Shown here piece after piece: positions 21,738 to 34,539 of a DNA stretch of 64,000 nucleotides. Positions within the stretch are counted from its first letter, which is position 1. Every line of letters begins with the position of its first letter. The stretch is from NCBI RefSeq assembly GCF_042186555.1, contig NC_133328.1, positions 358,297,323 to 358,361,322 of the forward strand, read 5' to 3'. Both the position numbers and the translations under genes were made by a program. The DNA comes from Aquarana catesbeiana (lineage: Eukaryota; Chordata; Amphibia; Anura; Ranidae). The notes beneath the pieces were generated by a model. It was not told where the DNA came from. It saw only the letters and a list, made by a program, of their open reading frames with translations, and made no database searches.

Positions 21738-22125
21738 TGCCCTGGTTATTTCCGACGGATGTTGGCTCAAACTTGTCTTGCATACACACGGTCACACAAA
21801 GTTGGTCGGAAATTCCAAACATCAAGAACACGGTGATGTACAACACGTACGACGAGCTGAGAAAAATGAAGTTCAATAGCCAGTGCGGCTCTTCTGCTTG
21901 ATTCTGAGCATGCGTGGAACTTTGTGCATCAGAATTGTCTACACACGATCGGAATTTACGCGAACTGATTTTTTTGTGGGAAAATTTTAGATCCAGCTCT
22001 CAAACTTTGTGTGTCGGAAATTCCGATGGAAAAAGTCAGATGGAACCTACACACGGTCGGAGTTTAGGACAACAAGCTCCGATCGCACGTTTTCCGTCGG
22101 AAAGTCCCATCGTGTGTACAGGGCA
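21738..22125. mobile_element. Harbinger-type MITE (~390 bp)
   Basis: The left end TGCCCTGGTTATTTCCGACG follows TAA (21735-21737). The right end CATCGTGTGTACAGGGCA is followed by TGA, a one-base-decayed TAA. The interior shares TGAGCATGCGTGGAACTTTG (inverted) with the terminal region of the large Harbinger at 39.75 kb, so it is a deletion derivative of that family. Confidence 0.8.
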
Positions 22126-24504
22126 TGAGGCCCTAATTTCAAATTTCATGTATTTTTGGAATTATAGATCACTAGAATCAGAAAGTTACAGACCAGACCA
22201 TACTATCCACAAGGAGCTTAAGTACGGTATGTAAAGTTTTAACCAGACATTTTTAAGTATGCTCCACTCCTTGGAACAAGAGATCAAAAACACTGGCCTC
22301 TTTATTATGCCTGATCCTGCAAGAAATCTTAGTAACATTACATGGTTGGTAAGGTTGAAAAAAGAAACAAGTTCATAAAGTCCAACCTGTGTGTGTGCGC
22401 TTTTAAAATCTTGTTAGCTGATAACTCCTCTCTACCTACAGTATTCACCATTCTTAGCAAGTATATTGTTCTCAGTTATCTCTTAGAACAGAACTCCTTC
22501 AACCTTTGTTATCAAGAAGAAGATAGGGAAAGGGCTTTGTAGTGTTATCCTGTTTCTGTTGTCCTAATACAGTAGTAGTTTGAGCAACTGTTATAATTGT
22601 AGGACATGAAGTGTGTTACTGATAGAATCAACAGGTTTAAAATAGAGGAAAAAAAAAAAAAAACTAGTGCAGCCACCACACCTAAGCACAGGTAAGCTGC
22701 AATATATTTTACATTTTTGTTTTTGGTTTAGATACACTTTAGCCTTCATTGTGCTTACATTCTGATTATTTCAAATTATTTAGTCCTCTGCGTAATGACG
22801 CTTCTGTAACTGTAGTGTATGACAATGATAACCAAGCCACAGAGATTGGGATGCTCGTTTTACTTTCCAGCCAGGCAAACTCAGATCTCACGTTTAGGAG
22901 CTTTTGGCATTTTTGGTTTTTTTTGCCTAAGCCCCTGAAATCATCTCAATAAAAGCCTCTGTATCCATGCACACATAGACTTTTATCAGAGTTTAGGAGT
23001 AGCAGAGTTTAGTGGCAGTAAAACTCTCCTCTCTTGGGTGTAGAAGAATCGCGTTCGGAAGAGGAATGTTTTGACAGAAAAACATTAAACATGGCAGAAC
23101 ACCTAAACGCGCCCCAACTTTAAGCGCGTTTAGCACTTCAGCGTTTATTTCAATGGCCAGAATAAATTAAAATTCTGGCCAATTAAATAAACAAACGCCC
23201 AAACTGCAAACACTGCTAGACTTTGCTAAACTCTCCTAAACTGGTTTGATAAAATGCAGCTTTGGTGAGATTATAATGCTGATGTTCTCCTGTCAGGAGA
23301 CACAGCATTTAAAATAAACCAGCCTGCATGAGACCTTACTGAACCACATTTTATAGAAACTGGAAGGAGGCTAATAAAATGTTGTTCTGCATACAGTTTA
23401 TCACATTGTTAACCAAGAGATAGTACAATAGCATACTGCAGCATCACCTCCGTAACAAGGTCTACGGTTATAGTGCTGCCAGATTGCACCATATTAGGGT
23501 ATGTGTAATTTTCATGTTTCTTTAGTTATTGATTCAGCATCAGGCTGAAGACATGTCAATTCTTTTAGATGCTAAATATGTAGTTTGGATGTGCCAAGCA
23601 TGTCTCCCGTATTCTTTTTCAGGAATATAATCAAAATAGAACACTGTAAACTTTATTTATTCCAATGAAGAATTTAGAAAGCCTGGACTGGAAATTATTC
23701 TTTTTTTGCATGATACAGAATATATGTTAAGTGAAGTCTGAGGAGCAAGTGCATCGGTACAGTCACTGGTGGGAGTCAACCCCACTGAAATGAATGAGCT
23801 CTCCGGTGTACATATTATTTCTTTAAGATACACTTTTTTCTAACTTCATTCATAAGAAAATGTCCAGGGCAGAGAGAACATTTATCGTACTCTAACCATA
23901 ATACAGGATAATGAGACTGTTACTATTAAGTACAAGTTATGTTATAAAAATTCTACACATATTGGGCAACTGTGGATGAATTCCACGACTGAATATTACA
24001 TACTGAATAGGTATCTAAACAGCAGATAAAATAAATATAAAGTGTCCACCAGAGGGTGGTAATAGGCTTTGAAAATAAAAACTATAGATTAAATATTTAT
24101 ACTTTAGATATAAACCATCTTTATATCTTTAGATATAAACAAATCTGTATTTTGTGAATCTGGTTATAATTACTCTCCAAATTATTCAAAAAATCTATTA
24201 AAACAATCAGCTTACTGTAATTAATAATAGTTTTAGAAATACATACAGTACATTTTACTTAAATGCATAATGTTTAAAAAAATTTTAGCACTTTAGCTAA
24301 GCAAACAATATTGATTTCAACTATATTTCCACAAGTAACCAGAAATCTTGCTGTATATTGATGTACATCCAGTTTAACAGCAGGCTCTGCCACTGTTTTG
24401 TTCATTAGTGCTTAAAATGGAACTTTAAGCTAGTAAATGAAAATGGGCAGACTGGCAGGATTTTTCATGCAGAACAGACATGCTTACCTGCCTGTCCATC
24501 CCAA
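22126..24504. other. Non-coding; one possible dispersed repeat
   Basis: 22,950-23,250 has a symmetric composition (AGTTTAGGAGTAGCAGAGTT, later GCTAAACTCTCCTAAACT; AAACGCGCC / GCGCGTTTAG), suggesting a decayed repeat with inverted ends. The remainder is AT-rich and shows no coding motif. Confidence 0.35.
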
Positions 24505-24715
24505 ATGACATTTATTTATTTATTTATTTCAGGTACTTATATAGCGCCGTCAATTTACGCAGCACTTTACATATACATTGTACATTCACATCAGTCCCTA
24601 CCCTCAAGGGGCTTACAATCTAAGGTCCCTAACTCACATTCATACATACTAGGGACAATTTAGACAGGATCCAATTAACCTACCAGCATGTCTTTGGAGT
24701 GCATGGGAATGACAT
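24505..24715. repeat. Dispersed repeat with (TTTA)n start, as at 14.5 kb
   Basis: It opens with a TTTATTTATTTATTTATTT microsatellite (24511-24530), then TATATAGCGCCGTCAATTTA, CTCAAGGGGCTTACAATC and AATTAACCTACCAGCATG. It matches 14.53-14.65 kb and extends further 5' than that copy. Confidence 0.65.
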
Positions 24716-24989
24716 TATCTTGCCCTGGCCAATAACAATGGCTGGAGATCACGGGTGGATCAAGGAGTTCTAGGATGGCGCATCAGTGGATTCAAGGTGA
24801 GTATAGTTCCAAAGTCTGTGGATGTCGCCAAAGCAAACTTTTTTCTTAAGAGAACCAGTCATGATTGTACTTATGCAAGAACCTCAATATTTGGCAGAAT
24901 ACTTCTGCAGGCTAAATCATGAAAGATGTACATTCATAATATTTTTAGCCTTATCTGTTGATGATGACTATCGAATACAAAAAGTCATA
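24716..24989. other. Non-coding spacer
   Basis: Nothing recognised. Confidence 0.3.
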
Positions 24990-25424
24990 TGCCCCGTACA
25001 CACGGTTGGATTTTCAGACGGAGAATGTGTGATAGGACCTTGTTGTCGGAAATTCCGACTCTGTGTGGGCTCCATCACACATTTTCCATCGGAATTTCCG
25101 ACACACAAAGTTTGAGAGCTTGCTATAAAATTTTCCGACAACAAAATCCGTTGTCGGAAATTCCGATCGTGTGTACACAAATCCGACGCACAAAGTGCCA
25201 TGCATGCTCAGAATAAATTAAGAGATGAAAGCTATTGGCTCCTGCCCCGTTTATAGTCCCAACGTAAATGTTTTACGTCACCGCGTTCAGAACGATCGGA
25301 TTTTCGGACAACTTTGTGTGACTGTGTGTATGCAAGACAAGTTTGAGCCAACATCCGTCGGAAAAAATCCATGGATTTTGTTGTTGGAATGTCCGATCAA
25401 TGTCCGACCGTGTGTACAGGGCAT
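24990..25424. mobile_element. Harbinger-type MITE (~435 bp)
   Basis: The left end is TGCCCCGTACACACGGTTGG and the right end CCGACCGTGTGTACAGGGCA. The interior is palindromic in style (TTGTCGGAAATTCCGA repeats). It shares ACAAAGTGCCATGCATGCTC with the end of the large Harbinger (39.75 kb). The flanking triplets do not match now. No coding sequence. Confidence 0.8.
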
Positions 25425-25814
25425 TTGTTTTTAGGACTTCTAGAGATTGACAGGTGATACACTGTTAACTACCTGGACAATGTGTGCCTGGCTACACTGG
25501 GCAGAATTTATAAAAGATGTCTTAGACACCCTTTAGAAATCTGTTAGCCAGAATGGGGTAATGACATCACCGCTACCGCTAACCCTTTTGTTTACATTTG
25601 GCTTTTGGTTGGGGAATCTCCCAGCCGAAAGCTTAATGGGGCTACAGAGAGAGCCCTGTGTAGGAAGCTGTCACATATATGACAGTTTCCCAGCACAGAC
25701 ATACTCCACTCTGAGTACTGGCATACCTCTGTATGCCAACTCAAAGTTGGTCTTAATTACTGCCAGTTTCTTAATCTGTGAACTGGTGATAATTCATTAA
25801 GAACTTGTTGTTTT
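25425..25814. other. Non-coding spacer
   Basis: No gene or repeat recognised. Confidence 0.3.
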
Positions 25815-26728
25815 TTAACCGCTTGACACCCGCACTATAGCCGAATGAAGGCCACAGCGCGGACCTGAATTTCCAGGAGGCCTGCAGGGCACGCGCGGAG
25901 TGTGCTGTGATCACTGAGTCACTGAGACTCAGGTGATCACCGATCCGAGTAAGGGGCTGGTTCTGGCCCCTTACTATGTGATCAGCTGTCAGCCAATGAC
26001 AGCTGATCACATGATCAAAACAAAAGCTCTGTGATCGTTTTTTTTTCTCCTCTCCTCACGCTGTCAGCGCAAGGAGAAAAAAAAGGCGATCACCGGCTTA
26101 TCTGCAAGGGACATTGGTCCCGAAGAGGAAGAGGTAATTCTGCCTCATATGTGCCACCAGTATCCCCTGCCAGTGCAACCTGCCATTGCCACCTGACAGT
26201 GCCCACAGTGCCCACGAGTGCCACCTATCAATGCCCACGAGTGACACCTATCAATGCCCACAAGTGCCACCTATCAATGCCCACCAGTGGTGCCAATCAG
26301 TGCCACCTAGCAGTGCTGCCTATCAGTGTAACCGATCAGTGCCCATTATTGCCACCCATCAGTGCCCATCACTGCCACCCATCAGTGCCCATCACTGCCG
26401 CCTATCGGTGCCCATCAGTGCCGTCGCATCAGCGTACATCAATGAAGGAGAAAAATTACCTTTTTTAAAATTTTATAACAAAATATAAAAAAAAAAAAAA
26501 AATTTAAATTCGGTCTTTTTACATTTTTTTAACAAAAAATAAAAACCGCAAAGGTGATCAAATACCACCAAAAGAAAGCTCTATTTGTAGAAAAAAAAGC
26601 AATAAAAATTTCATTTGGGTGCAGTGTTGTATGACCGCGCAATTGTCATTCAAAGTGCGTCAGCGCTGAAAGCTAAAAATTGGTCTGGATAGGAGGGGGG
26701 TTTAAGTGCCCAGTAAGCAAGTGGTTAA
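25815..26728. mobile_element. piggyBac-type MITE with TTAA at both ends and internal minisatellite
   Basis: It is bounded by TTAA at 25815-25818 and 26725-26728. The left end is TTAACCGCTTGACACCCGC; the right end read inward is TTAACCACTTGCTTACTGGG. A dyad at about 25980-26015 contains CAGCTGTCAGCCAATGACAG. The block 26540-26690 (including GGTGATCAAATACCACCAAA) is the inverted match of the TTAA element at 6177-7185. It is non-coding. Confidence 0.75.
26195..26420. repeat. ~21-bp minisatellite inside the piggyBac MITE
   Basis: About ten imperfect units are built on AGTGCCCATCACTGCCACCC and AGTGCCACCTATCAATGCCC. The plus-strand frames stay open because the unit is close to a multiple of three; there is no sign this is a protein. 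Confidence 0.75.
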
Positions 26729-27344
26729 AGTGCCAGGTTTAAAAAGTGGCGGTAGTTAGGACTACCTGAATTTGTCACCCATGATGGTCATGTCACTGCT
26801 TGAATTAGACGCAGGTAGTTCTAAAAGAAACTGCCACCAGAAAAGTGCCATTAAAGCGATACTAAAGTTTTGTTTTTTTGTGTTTCAAAATAACAAACAT
26901 GTTATACCTACCTGCTCTGTGTTATGGTTTTGCACAGAGCAACCCCGATCCTCTTCTTCTCGGGTCCCTCTTCGGTGCTTCTGGCCCCTCCCTCCTGTTG
27001 AGTGCCCCCACAGCAAGAAGCTGTGGGGGCACTCAAAGAAAATGACTGCAACTAATATGCTACAGCACTGATCAGTATATTCTGACAGCGAAGGATTCCA
27101 GCTGACTCCTCCACCGTCTGAATGCAATCACACAGTGGGCAGGATTCCCACATCCATCCTCGAATGGGTGGATGGGGGAATTGGTTCCGTTCTTTTCATT
27201 CAGGCCACTGGCTGAATGGAAAAACTGAGCCATGTGTGGCCAGCTTTAGAGCTGTCTGTATCTTAAACTGGAAGGTGATAGTTTAGTGTAGCACTATGTG
27301 TGACACAAAGAACACATGGACAATTTTAATGTAGTAATCTTTAC
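26729..27344. repeat. Dispersed repeat remnant and spacer
   Basis: ATTAAAGCGATACTAAAG at 26851 begins a repeat-like segment. It contains a hairpin (GTGCCCCCACAGC...GCTGTGGGGGCAC, 27002-27034) and the stretch CTCTTCTTCTCGGGTCCCTC. The start resembles the TTAAAGCGATTGTTAA end of the element at 61533. The rest, up to the target duplication at 27337-27344, is unrecognised. Confidence 0.4.
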
Positions 27345-28632
27345 TAGGGATGAGCCGAACACCCCCTAGTTTGGTTTGCACCAGAACATACTGCACAGGC
27401 AAAAAATTTGGCAGAACACACGAACACAGTTATAGTCTATGGGACACGAATATGAATAATCAAAAGTGCTCATTTTAACCAGTTGCCGACTGCCACACAC
27501 CGATGTACGTCGGCACAATGGCACGGGCAGACATAAGGGCTTAACTGTACGTCCCTGCCTGCCCGCGATCGGGGGGTCCAATCGGACCCCCCCGGTGCCT
27601 GCGGCGGTCGGATTCTTGTCAGGAGTGATCCGAGGTGAGGGGGAGGCCACTGATTCATGGCCACCCCCTCACGATCACTCCTGGCAAATGACAGGCTTCC
27701 TCGGCTTCTGAACTGTAAACAGAAGCGGAGGAAGTGATGTCATCTCTCCTCGTGTCGGTCTTTTGGTTCCGGCGCTGAGGAGAGAAGACATCCAAGTAAG
27801 TGCACCAAACACTACACATACAGTAGAACACTACTCTAGGCACACTTTTCATCCCCCATCACCCCCGATGATTATTGCATTGGTGTCATTTGTGACCGTT
27901 ATAAGTGGTAGGGAAGTTAGTGTTAGGCCCCTTTAGGTCTAGGGTGCCCCCCTAACAAAGTTTTAACCCCGTGATCACCCCCCGTCACCAGTGTCACTAA
28001 GCGATCGTTTTTCTGATCTTAGGTTTGCCGTCAGCGTTTTATAGCGTCAGGGACCCCCATATACTACCTAGTAAAGGTTTTAACCCCCTGATTGCCCCCT
28101 AGTTAACCCTTTCACCAGTGATCACCGTATAACTGTTACGGGTGACGCTGGTTAGTTAGTTTATTTTTTATAGTGTCAGCGCACCTGCCGTTTTTTAGGG
28201 TCAGAAAAGGTCTGCATTGCCCCAGGCAGCGTCAGGTTAGTGCCAGTACCGCTAACACCCACGCACGCAGCATACACCTCCCTTAGTCGTATAGTATCTG
28301 AACGGATCGATATCTGATCTGATCAGATCTATACTAGCGTCCCCAGCAGTTTAGGGTTCCCAAAAACACAGTGTTAGCGGGATCAGCCCAGATACCTGCT
28401 AGCACCTGCGTTTTGCCCCTCCACCCAGCGCAGCCCAGCCCACCCAAGTGCAGTATCGATCGATCACTGTCACTTACAAAACACTAAACACATAACTGCA
28501 GCGTTCGCAGAGTCAGGCCTGATCCCTGCAATCGCTAACAGTTTTTTGGTAGCGTTTTGATCCAGTCGCTAACAGTCAGGAGCTTTTTTGCCTGTGAGTC
28601 TCACTAGTGTACCACTAAATTTAGAGCCCAAA

Positions 28633-30591
28633 ATGGCAAATCGTAGGTACACTAGTGAAGAGGCCTACAAGTTTCTGAGCATGACAGATAGTGAAGAAGA
28701 AGTCACTCATTTGTCAGATTCAGGCTCAGAATACGAACCTGTAGACAGCAGCGGCTCCATGACAGATAGCTCTGACGACGGAGTTGTGGTCCCTGCCAAG
28801 GTCAGGCGTACCAGACCCCAATCTTCTTCTTCTGCTGTTGAGGTGCAAGAACTGCAGGTCCCTCGTAGGGAGCAGAGAAGTACTAGCGCCGCTATTCCTT
28901 CTGGTGAACTGGCAAGCACCAGCGGCCTAGTACACCCTGGTCATACATCCAGCACTGCAGTAACACTTGGTGACGTGGCGAGTCCCATAAGTGCAGTTCA
29001 AGCTGGCGAGGTGGCAAGCACAAATAGTGTCCCGCTGCCACCAAGAAGATGAACACAGGCCCATCGTGCCTATAGTGCCCTTCCTGCTGCATTCGCCAAT
29101 CCTAATTAGGAACCCACCACTTCTGCAGCACCCGTACTTCCCCCATTCACTGGCCAACCCAGCATTTGGAAACAGTTGATTTTACATCACTTGATTTTTA
29201 TTCGCTGTTTTTCACCGAAGATCTATATAGATCTATTGTGGACCAAAGCAATTTGTACGCTGGTCAACACATCGCCACTATTCCCCAGACCTCCCTTGCC
29301 AGAGATTGGAAACCAATTACGGTTTCCGAATTTAAGATCTTTCTGGGCCTTTCCCTTCTCATAGGCATAACCAAAAAGAGTGAGTTGCGGTCATATTGGT
29401 CCACTGACCCAATTCACCATATGCCCGTGTTCTCTGCTTCCATGGCCAGGGCACGATACGAGCAGATTTTGCGGTTCATGCACTTCAACAACAATGAACT
29501 CTGCCGTCCTCGTGGAGACCCTGGATACGATCGGCTCTACAAAATTCGGCCCCTCGTAAACCACTTCAACCAACGTTTTGCAGACTTGTTTACTCCCCAT
29601 CAAGTTGTCTGCATTGATGAGTCCCTGATGAAGTTTTCTGGCCGCTTGTCATTCAAACAGTATCTTCCCAGCAAGCGTGCCAGATACGGGGTCTAGATGT
29701 ATAAGCTCTGTGACAGGGCCACAGGCTATACATGTAGTTTTATGGTTTACGAGGGAAGAGATAGCCCCGTAGAGCTGACAAACTGCCCTGACTACATAGG
29801 AAGCGCTGGCAAGATTGTATGGGACTTGGTGTCACCCTTATTCGGAAAGGGGTACCACTTATATGTGGACAATTATTACACAAGCATGCCACTTTTTAGT
29901 CACCTTTTTGATCATCAGATTGGAGCATGTGGCACCGTGCGACCTAATCGCCGGGGCTTTCCCCAGCAGCTTGTAGATTCCCCATCTTAGGCTGGGGGAG
30001 AGAGCCTGCTTGCAGTGTAATAATTGCTCACTATGAAGTCGAGGGATAATAAGAATGTTTTCGTTCTTACCTCCCTTCATGCAGACACGACTGTCCAAAT
30101 TACTACGGCGACTGGTGTTGTGGAGAAACCCCTCTGTGTCCACGAATATAACCAAAATATGGGAGGGGTGGACCTCAACAACCAGTTTTGGCGCCGTACC
30201 TAGTTGCCCGTAAGGCCAGACGCTGGTATAAAAAAGTGTCTGTATACTTATTTCAATTGGCTTTGCTGAATGCTCATGTGCTATACAGAGCTTCAGGACA
30301 GACTGGATCCTTCCTTAAATTCTAGGAAGAGATCGTCAGAGCCCTTCTGTTTCCAGACGGTGCTCAACCTCACCTTCCTCAACCAAGTGCAGTAAGCCGG
30401 CTGCATGAGAGGCATTTTCTTATGTCCTCCCGAGTACCCCTACCCAACGAGCCCCCCAAAGAAAATGTTGTGTCTGTAGAAAGCATGGATATAGGCGTGA
30501 CACTCGCTATTATTGTCCCTCCTGTCCTGACAATCCTGGTCTTTGCATTGGTGAATGTTTTGAGAGCTACCATACACTAGTTGAGTTTTAG
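28633..30591 (+). pseudogene. piggyBac transposase, frameshifted with in-frame stops
   Basis: The start is chosen at ATG 28633 (MANRRYTSEEAYKFLSMTDS), an acidic N-terminus. Frame breaks occur at about 29050 and before 29166. The DDE_Tnp_1_7 core keeps FTEDLYRSIVDQSNLYA, the first catalytic Asp (VCIDESLMKFSGR), the second (LYVDNYYTSMPLF) and the third (GGVDLNNQFWRRT, about 30,160). A TAG at 29694-29696 splits the core (RARYGV*MYKLCD), and another TAG ends the frame at 29990. The C-terminal Cys-rich finger is preserved in the last 41 codons (CCVCRKHGYR, YYCPSCP, GLCIGEC) and ends at 30591. Family length is about 580-600 aa. All three catalytic Asp codons survive, but the gene cannot be read through. 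Confidence 0.9.
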
Positions 30592-30921
30592 CGTAGGGTA
30601 CAGCATTGCACAGACTAGGCACACTTTCACAGGGTCTCCCAAGATGCCATCGCATTTTGAGAGACCCAAACCTGGAACTGGTTACAGTTACAAAAGTTAC
30701 AGTTATAAAAAAAAATGTAAAAAAAAAAAAAAAAGGAAAAAAAAAATACACAAAAAACAAAACAAAAATAGTTGTCGTTTTATTGTTCTCTCTCTCTATT
30801 TTCTCTCTATTGTTCTGCTCTTTTTTACTGTATTCTATTCTGCAATGTTTTATTGTTATTATGTTTTATCATGTTTGCTTTTCAGGTATGTAATTTTTTT
30901 ATACTTTACTGTTTACTGTGT

Positions 30922-31640
30922 TTTATTGTTAACCATTTTTTTGTTTTCAGGTACGCCATTCAGCTGCAGCGCGGATTTATTTATCTTGACAGCAACAGCA
31001 TTTGCTCCCACGATACATAAAGCCGTGACTCCAGCGCTGTCAGAGGTGATTTTACTACCACAGTTAAAAAAGAGCATATATGCTGAAGCATGGGGGCAGC
31101 AGGGGCGGAGGAGTGATTTGCTCCTAGCTTTTGCGGGTGGATGCCCCCATTCTTCGGCATATACATATTTTAGGCACAGGTTGCGTTAAAAAATGTTTTA
31201 TTTTTTACTATGTTTTTTTTGTATTTGCTTTGCAGGTATGGTAAGTCTTACTGTTATACTGTAATGTTACTTTGTTTTATTGTTAACCATCATTTGCTTA
31301 GCAGGTACGCCATTCAGTTGCAGCGCGGATTTATTTATCATGACAGCAACAGCGTTTGCTCCCACGATACATAAAGCCGTGACTCCAGCGCTGTCGGAGG
31401 TGATTTCACCATCACAGTTAAAAAAAAAAGAGCACATATGCCGAAGCATGGGGGCAGCAAGGGTGGAGGAGCGATTTGCTCCTACCTTTTGTGGGTGGAT
31501 GCCCACATGCTTCAGTATATATGGTGCATGTATTCCCATCATTAGAAGTGGGTGGATGAAGGGAGGTATTCTAATGGTGGGCATACCCACCGAGCAATCT
31601 CTTTTTTTCGTTCAGCCCAAAGGCTGCATGAAAAAAAAGA
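30922..31640. repeat. ~354-bp tandem duplication downstream of the piggyBac transposase
   Basis: GTACGCCATTCAGCTGCAGC at 30951 recurs as GTACGCCATTCAGTTGCAGC at 31305. Both copies continue through CGATACATAAAGCCGTGACT, CCAGCGCTGTC and GCATGGGGGCAGCA. A sequence resembling a splice acceptor precedes each (TTTTCAG, TTAGCAG). A long frame on the plus strand crosses it, but nothing in it resembles a protein family. Confidence 0.8.
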
Positions 31641-32889
31641 TTACAATATATGCCCAACAAGGACCAGCAACGTACTGCTGAACTTTGAGTGGTTATACCA
31701 GAATGATGCCTGCAGGTTTAGGTTTCATCTTGGTATCATTCTTTTCAGCCAGTGGTCGGCTTTCATGTAAAAGCCATCCTAGCAGCTAATTAGCCTTTAG
31801 ACTGCTTTTACAAGCAGTGGGAGGGAATGTCCCCTCCCTCCCACCGTCTTCCAAGGTTTTCTCTGGCTCTCCTGTCCCAACAGGAACAGAATGCAGCTGG
31901 TGATTCGGCCAGCTGACCATAGAACTGATCAGAGACCAGAATGGCTCCAATCATCTCTATGGCATAAGAAACCGGAAGCTACGAGCATTTCATGACTTAG
32001 ATTTCGCCGGATGTAAACAGCGCCATTGGGAAATTGGGAAAGCATTTTATCACACCGATCTTGGTGTGGTCAGATGCTTTGAGGGGAGAGGAGAGATCTA
32101 GGGTCTGATAGACCCCAATTTTTTCAAAAAAAAAGAGTACCTGTCACTACCTATTGCTATTATAGGGGATATTTACATTCCCTGAGATAACAATAAACAT
32201 TATAAAAAGGAAAGGAACAGTTTAAAAATAAGATAAAAAAGCAAAAAAAATAATAAAGAAAAAAAAAAAAGCACCCCTGTCCCCCCCTGCTCTCGTACAA
32301 AGGTGAATGCAAGCGTCGGTCTGGCGTCAAATGTAAACAGCAATTGCACCATGCATGCGAGGTGTCACCATGAAGGTCAGATTGAGGGAAGTAATTTTAG
32401 CAGTAGACCTCCTCTGTAAATCTAAAGTGGTAACCTGTAAAGGCTTTTAAAGGCTTTTAAAAATGTATGTAGTTTGTCGCCACTGCACGTTTGTGCGCAA
32501 TTTTAAAGTTTGTCGTGTTTGATATCCATGTACTCGGCCTAAGATCATCTTTTTTATTTCATCAAACATTTGGGCAATATAGTGTGTTTTAGTGCATTAA
32601 AATGAAAAAAAAAAGTGTGTTTTTACCCAAAAAATTGCGTTTAAAAAATCGCTGCGCAAATACTGTGTAAAAAAAAATGAAACACCCACCATTTTAATCT
32701 GTAGGGCATTTGCTTTAAAAAAATATATAATGTTCCGGGTTCAAAGTAATTTTCTTGCAAAAGAAATTATTTTTTCATGTAAACAAAAAGTGTCAGAAAG
32801 GGCTTTGTCTTCAAGTAGTTAGAAGAGTGGGTGATGTGTGACATAAGCTTTTAAATGTTGTGCATAAAATGCCAGGACAGTTCAAAACC
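31641..32889. other. piggyBac 3' non-coding region
   Basis: No gene. There are GC-rich hairpin-prone stretches (for example GGGAGGGAATGTCCCCTCCC at 31820-31839) and AT-rich tracts. Confidence 0.4.
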
Positions 32890-34539
32890 ACCCCAAATTA
32901 CCCCATTTTGGAAAGTAGACACCCCAAGCTATTTGCTGAGAGGCATGTAGAGTCCATGGAATATTTTATATTGTGACACAAGTTGCGGGAAAAAGACAAT
33001 TTTTTTTTTTTGCACAAAGTTGTCACTTAATGATATATTGCTCAAACACGCCATGGGCATATGTGAAAATACACCGCAAAATAGATTCTGTTGCTTCTCC
33101 TGAGTACAGGGATACCACATGTGTGAGACTTTTTGGGAGTCTAGCCGCATATGGGACCCCAAAAACCAAGCACCACCTTCAGGGTTTCTAAGGGTGTACG
33201 TTTTTTATTTCACTCCTCACTGCCTATCACAGTTTCGGAGGCCATGGAATGCTCAGATGGCACAACCCCCCCAAATGACCCCATTTTGTAAAGTAGACAC
33301 CCCAAGCTATTTGCTGAGAGGTATGGTGAGTATTTTGCAGACCTCGCTTTTTGTCACAAAGTTTTGAAATTTGAAAAAAGAAAAAAAAAATACATTTTTC
33401 TTTTCTTTCTTCATTTACAAAAACAAATGAGAGTTGCAAAATACTCACCATGCCTCTCAGCCAATAGCTTGGGGTGTCTACTTTCCAAAATGGGGTCATT
33501 GGGGGGGGGGGGGTTTGTGCCATCTTAGCATTTTATGGCCTTCAAAACTTTGATAGGTAGTGAGGAGTGAAATCAAAAATTTACAACCTTAGAAATCCTG
33601 AAGGCGGTGCTTGGTTTTCGGGGCCCCGTACGTGCCTAGGCTCCCAAGAAGTCCCACACATGTGGTATCCCCGTACTCAGGAGAAGCAGAAGAATATATT
33701 TTGGGGTGCAATTCCACATATGCCCATGGTATGTTTGAGCAATATATCTTTTAGTGACAACTTTGTGCAAAAAAAAAAAAAAAAAAAGTTTGTCATTTTC
33801 CCGCAACTTGTGGCAAAATATAAAATATTCGATGGACTCAACATGCCTCTCAGCAAATAGCTTGGGGTGTCTACTTTCCAAAATGGGGTTATTTGGGGGG
33901 GGTTGTGCCATCTTAGCATTTTATGGCCTTCAAAACTGTGATAGGTAGTGAGGAGTGAAATAAAAAATTTACGCCCTTAGAAATCCTGACGGCGGTGCTT
34001 GTTTTTTGGGGCCCCATACGCGGCTAGGTTCCCAAAAAGTCCCACACATGTGGTTTCCCTGTACTCAGGAGAGGCAGCAGAATGTTTTTTGGGCTGCAAT
34101 TCCACCTATGCCCATGGCTTGTGTGAGCAATATAGCATTTAGTGACAACTTTGTGCAAAAAAAAAAAAAGTTTGTCATTTTCCCGCAACTTGTGGCAAAA
34201 TATAAAATATTCCATGGACTCAACATGCCTCTCAGCAAATAGCTTGGGGTGTCTACTTTCCAAAATGGGGTCATTTGGGGGGGGGGTTGTGCCATCTTAG
34301 CATTTTATGGCCTTCAAAACTGTGATAGGTAGTGAGGAGTGAAATCAAAAATTTACGACCTTAGAAATCCTGAAGGCGGTGCTTGGTTTTCGGGCCTCGT
34401 ACGCGCCTAGGTTCCCAAGAAGTCCCACACATGTGGTATCCCCGTACTCAGGAGAAGCAGCAGAATATATTTTGGGGTGCAATTCCACATATGCCCATGG
34501 TATGTTTGAGCAATTTATCATTTAGTGACAACTTTGTTT
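32890..34539. repeat. Palindromic array of ~375-bp piggyBac tail repeats
   Basis: The marker GAAAGTAGACACCCCAAGCT occurs at about 32911 and again near 33289 (with one change). It then occurs in inverted form (AGCTTGGGGTGTCTACTTTC) at about 33466, 33859 and 34242. The array thus runs forward for about 1.4 units, flips at a hairpin centred near 33,390, and runs in reverse for nearly three units. Units also share CACACATGTGGTATCCC and GCCCATGG. Open frames of 80-100 aa on both strands arise from the repetition and are not genes. Confidence 0.85.

Larger units (their letters stand above)
27475..34539 (+). mobile_element. piggyBac element, decayed, right end lost
   Basis: It starts at TTAA (27475-27478) with TTAACCAGTTGCCGACTGCC, resembling the ends of the TTAA MITEs in this window. 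Inside are a long leader (27.5-28.6 kb), the transposase pseudogene (28633-30591), a duplicated 3' module (30.92-31.52 kb) and an array of tail repeats (32.89-34.54 kb). There is no closing TTAA end: at 34540 the sequence switches to foldback-element sequence (ACTTTGTTTTGGGGCTACCC), so the right end was removed by recombination. Confidence 0.75.

Noticed and set aside
30581..31189. 202-codon plus-strand frame downstream of the piggyBac transposase
   Set aside because: Lys runs then Phe/Leu/Tyr-rich composition from A- and T-rich sequence, crossing a tandem duplication; no domain.
32890..34539. Possible CRISPR-like array of regularly spaced repeats
   Set aside because: Units are about 375 bp, flip orientation and have no unique spacers; this is a transposon tail array in a eukaryote.
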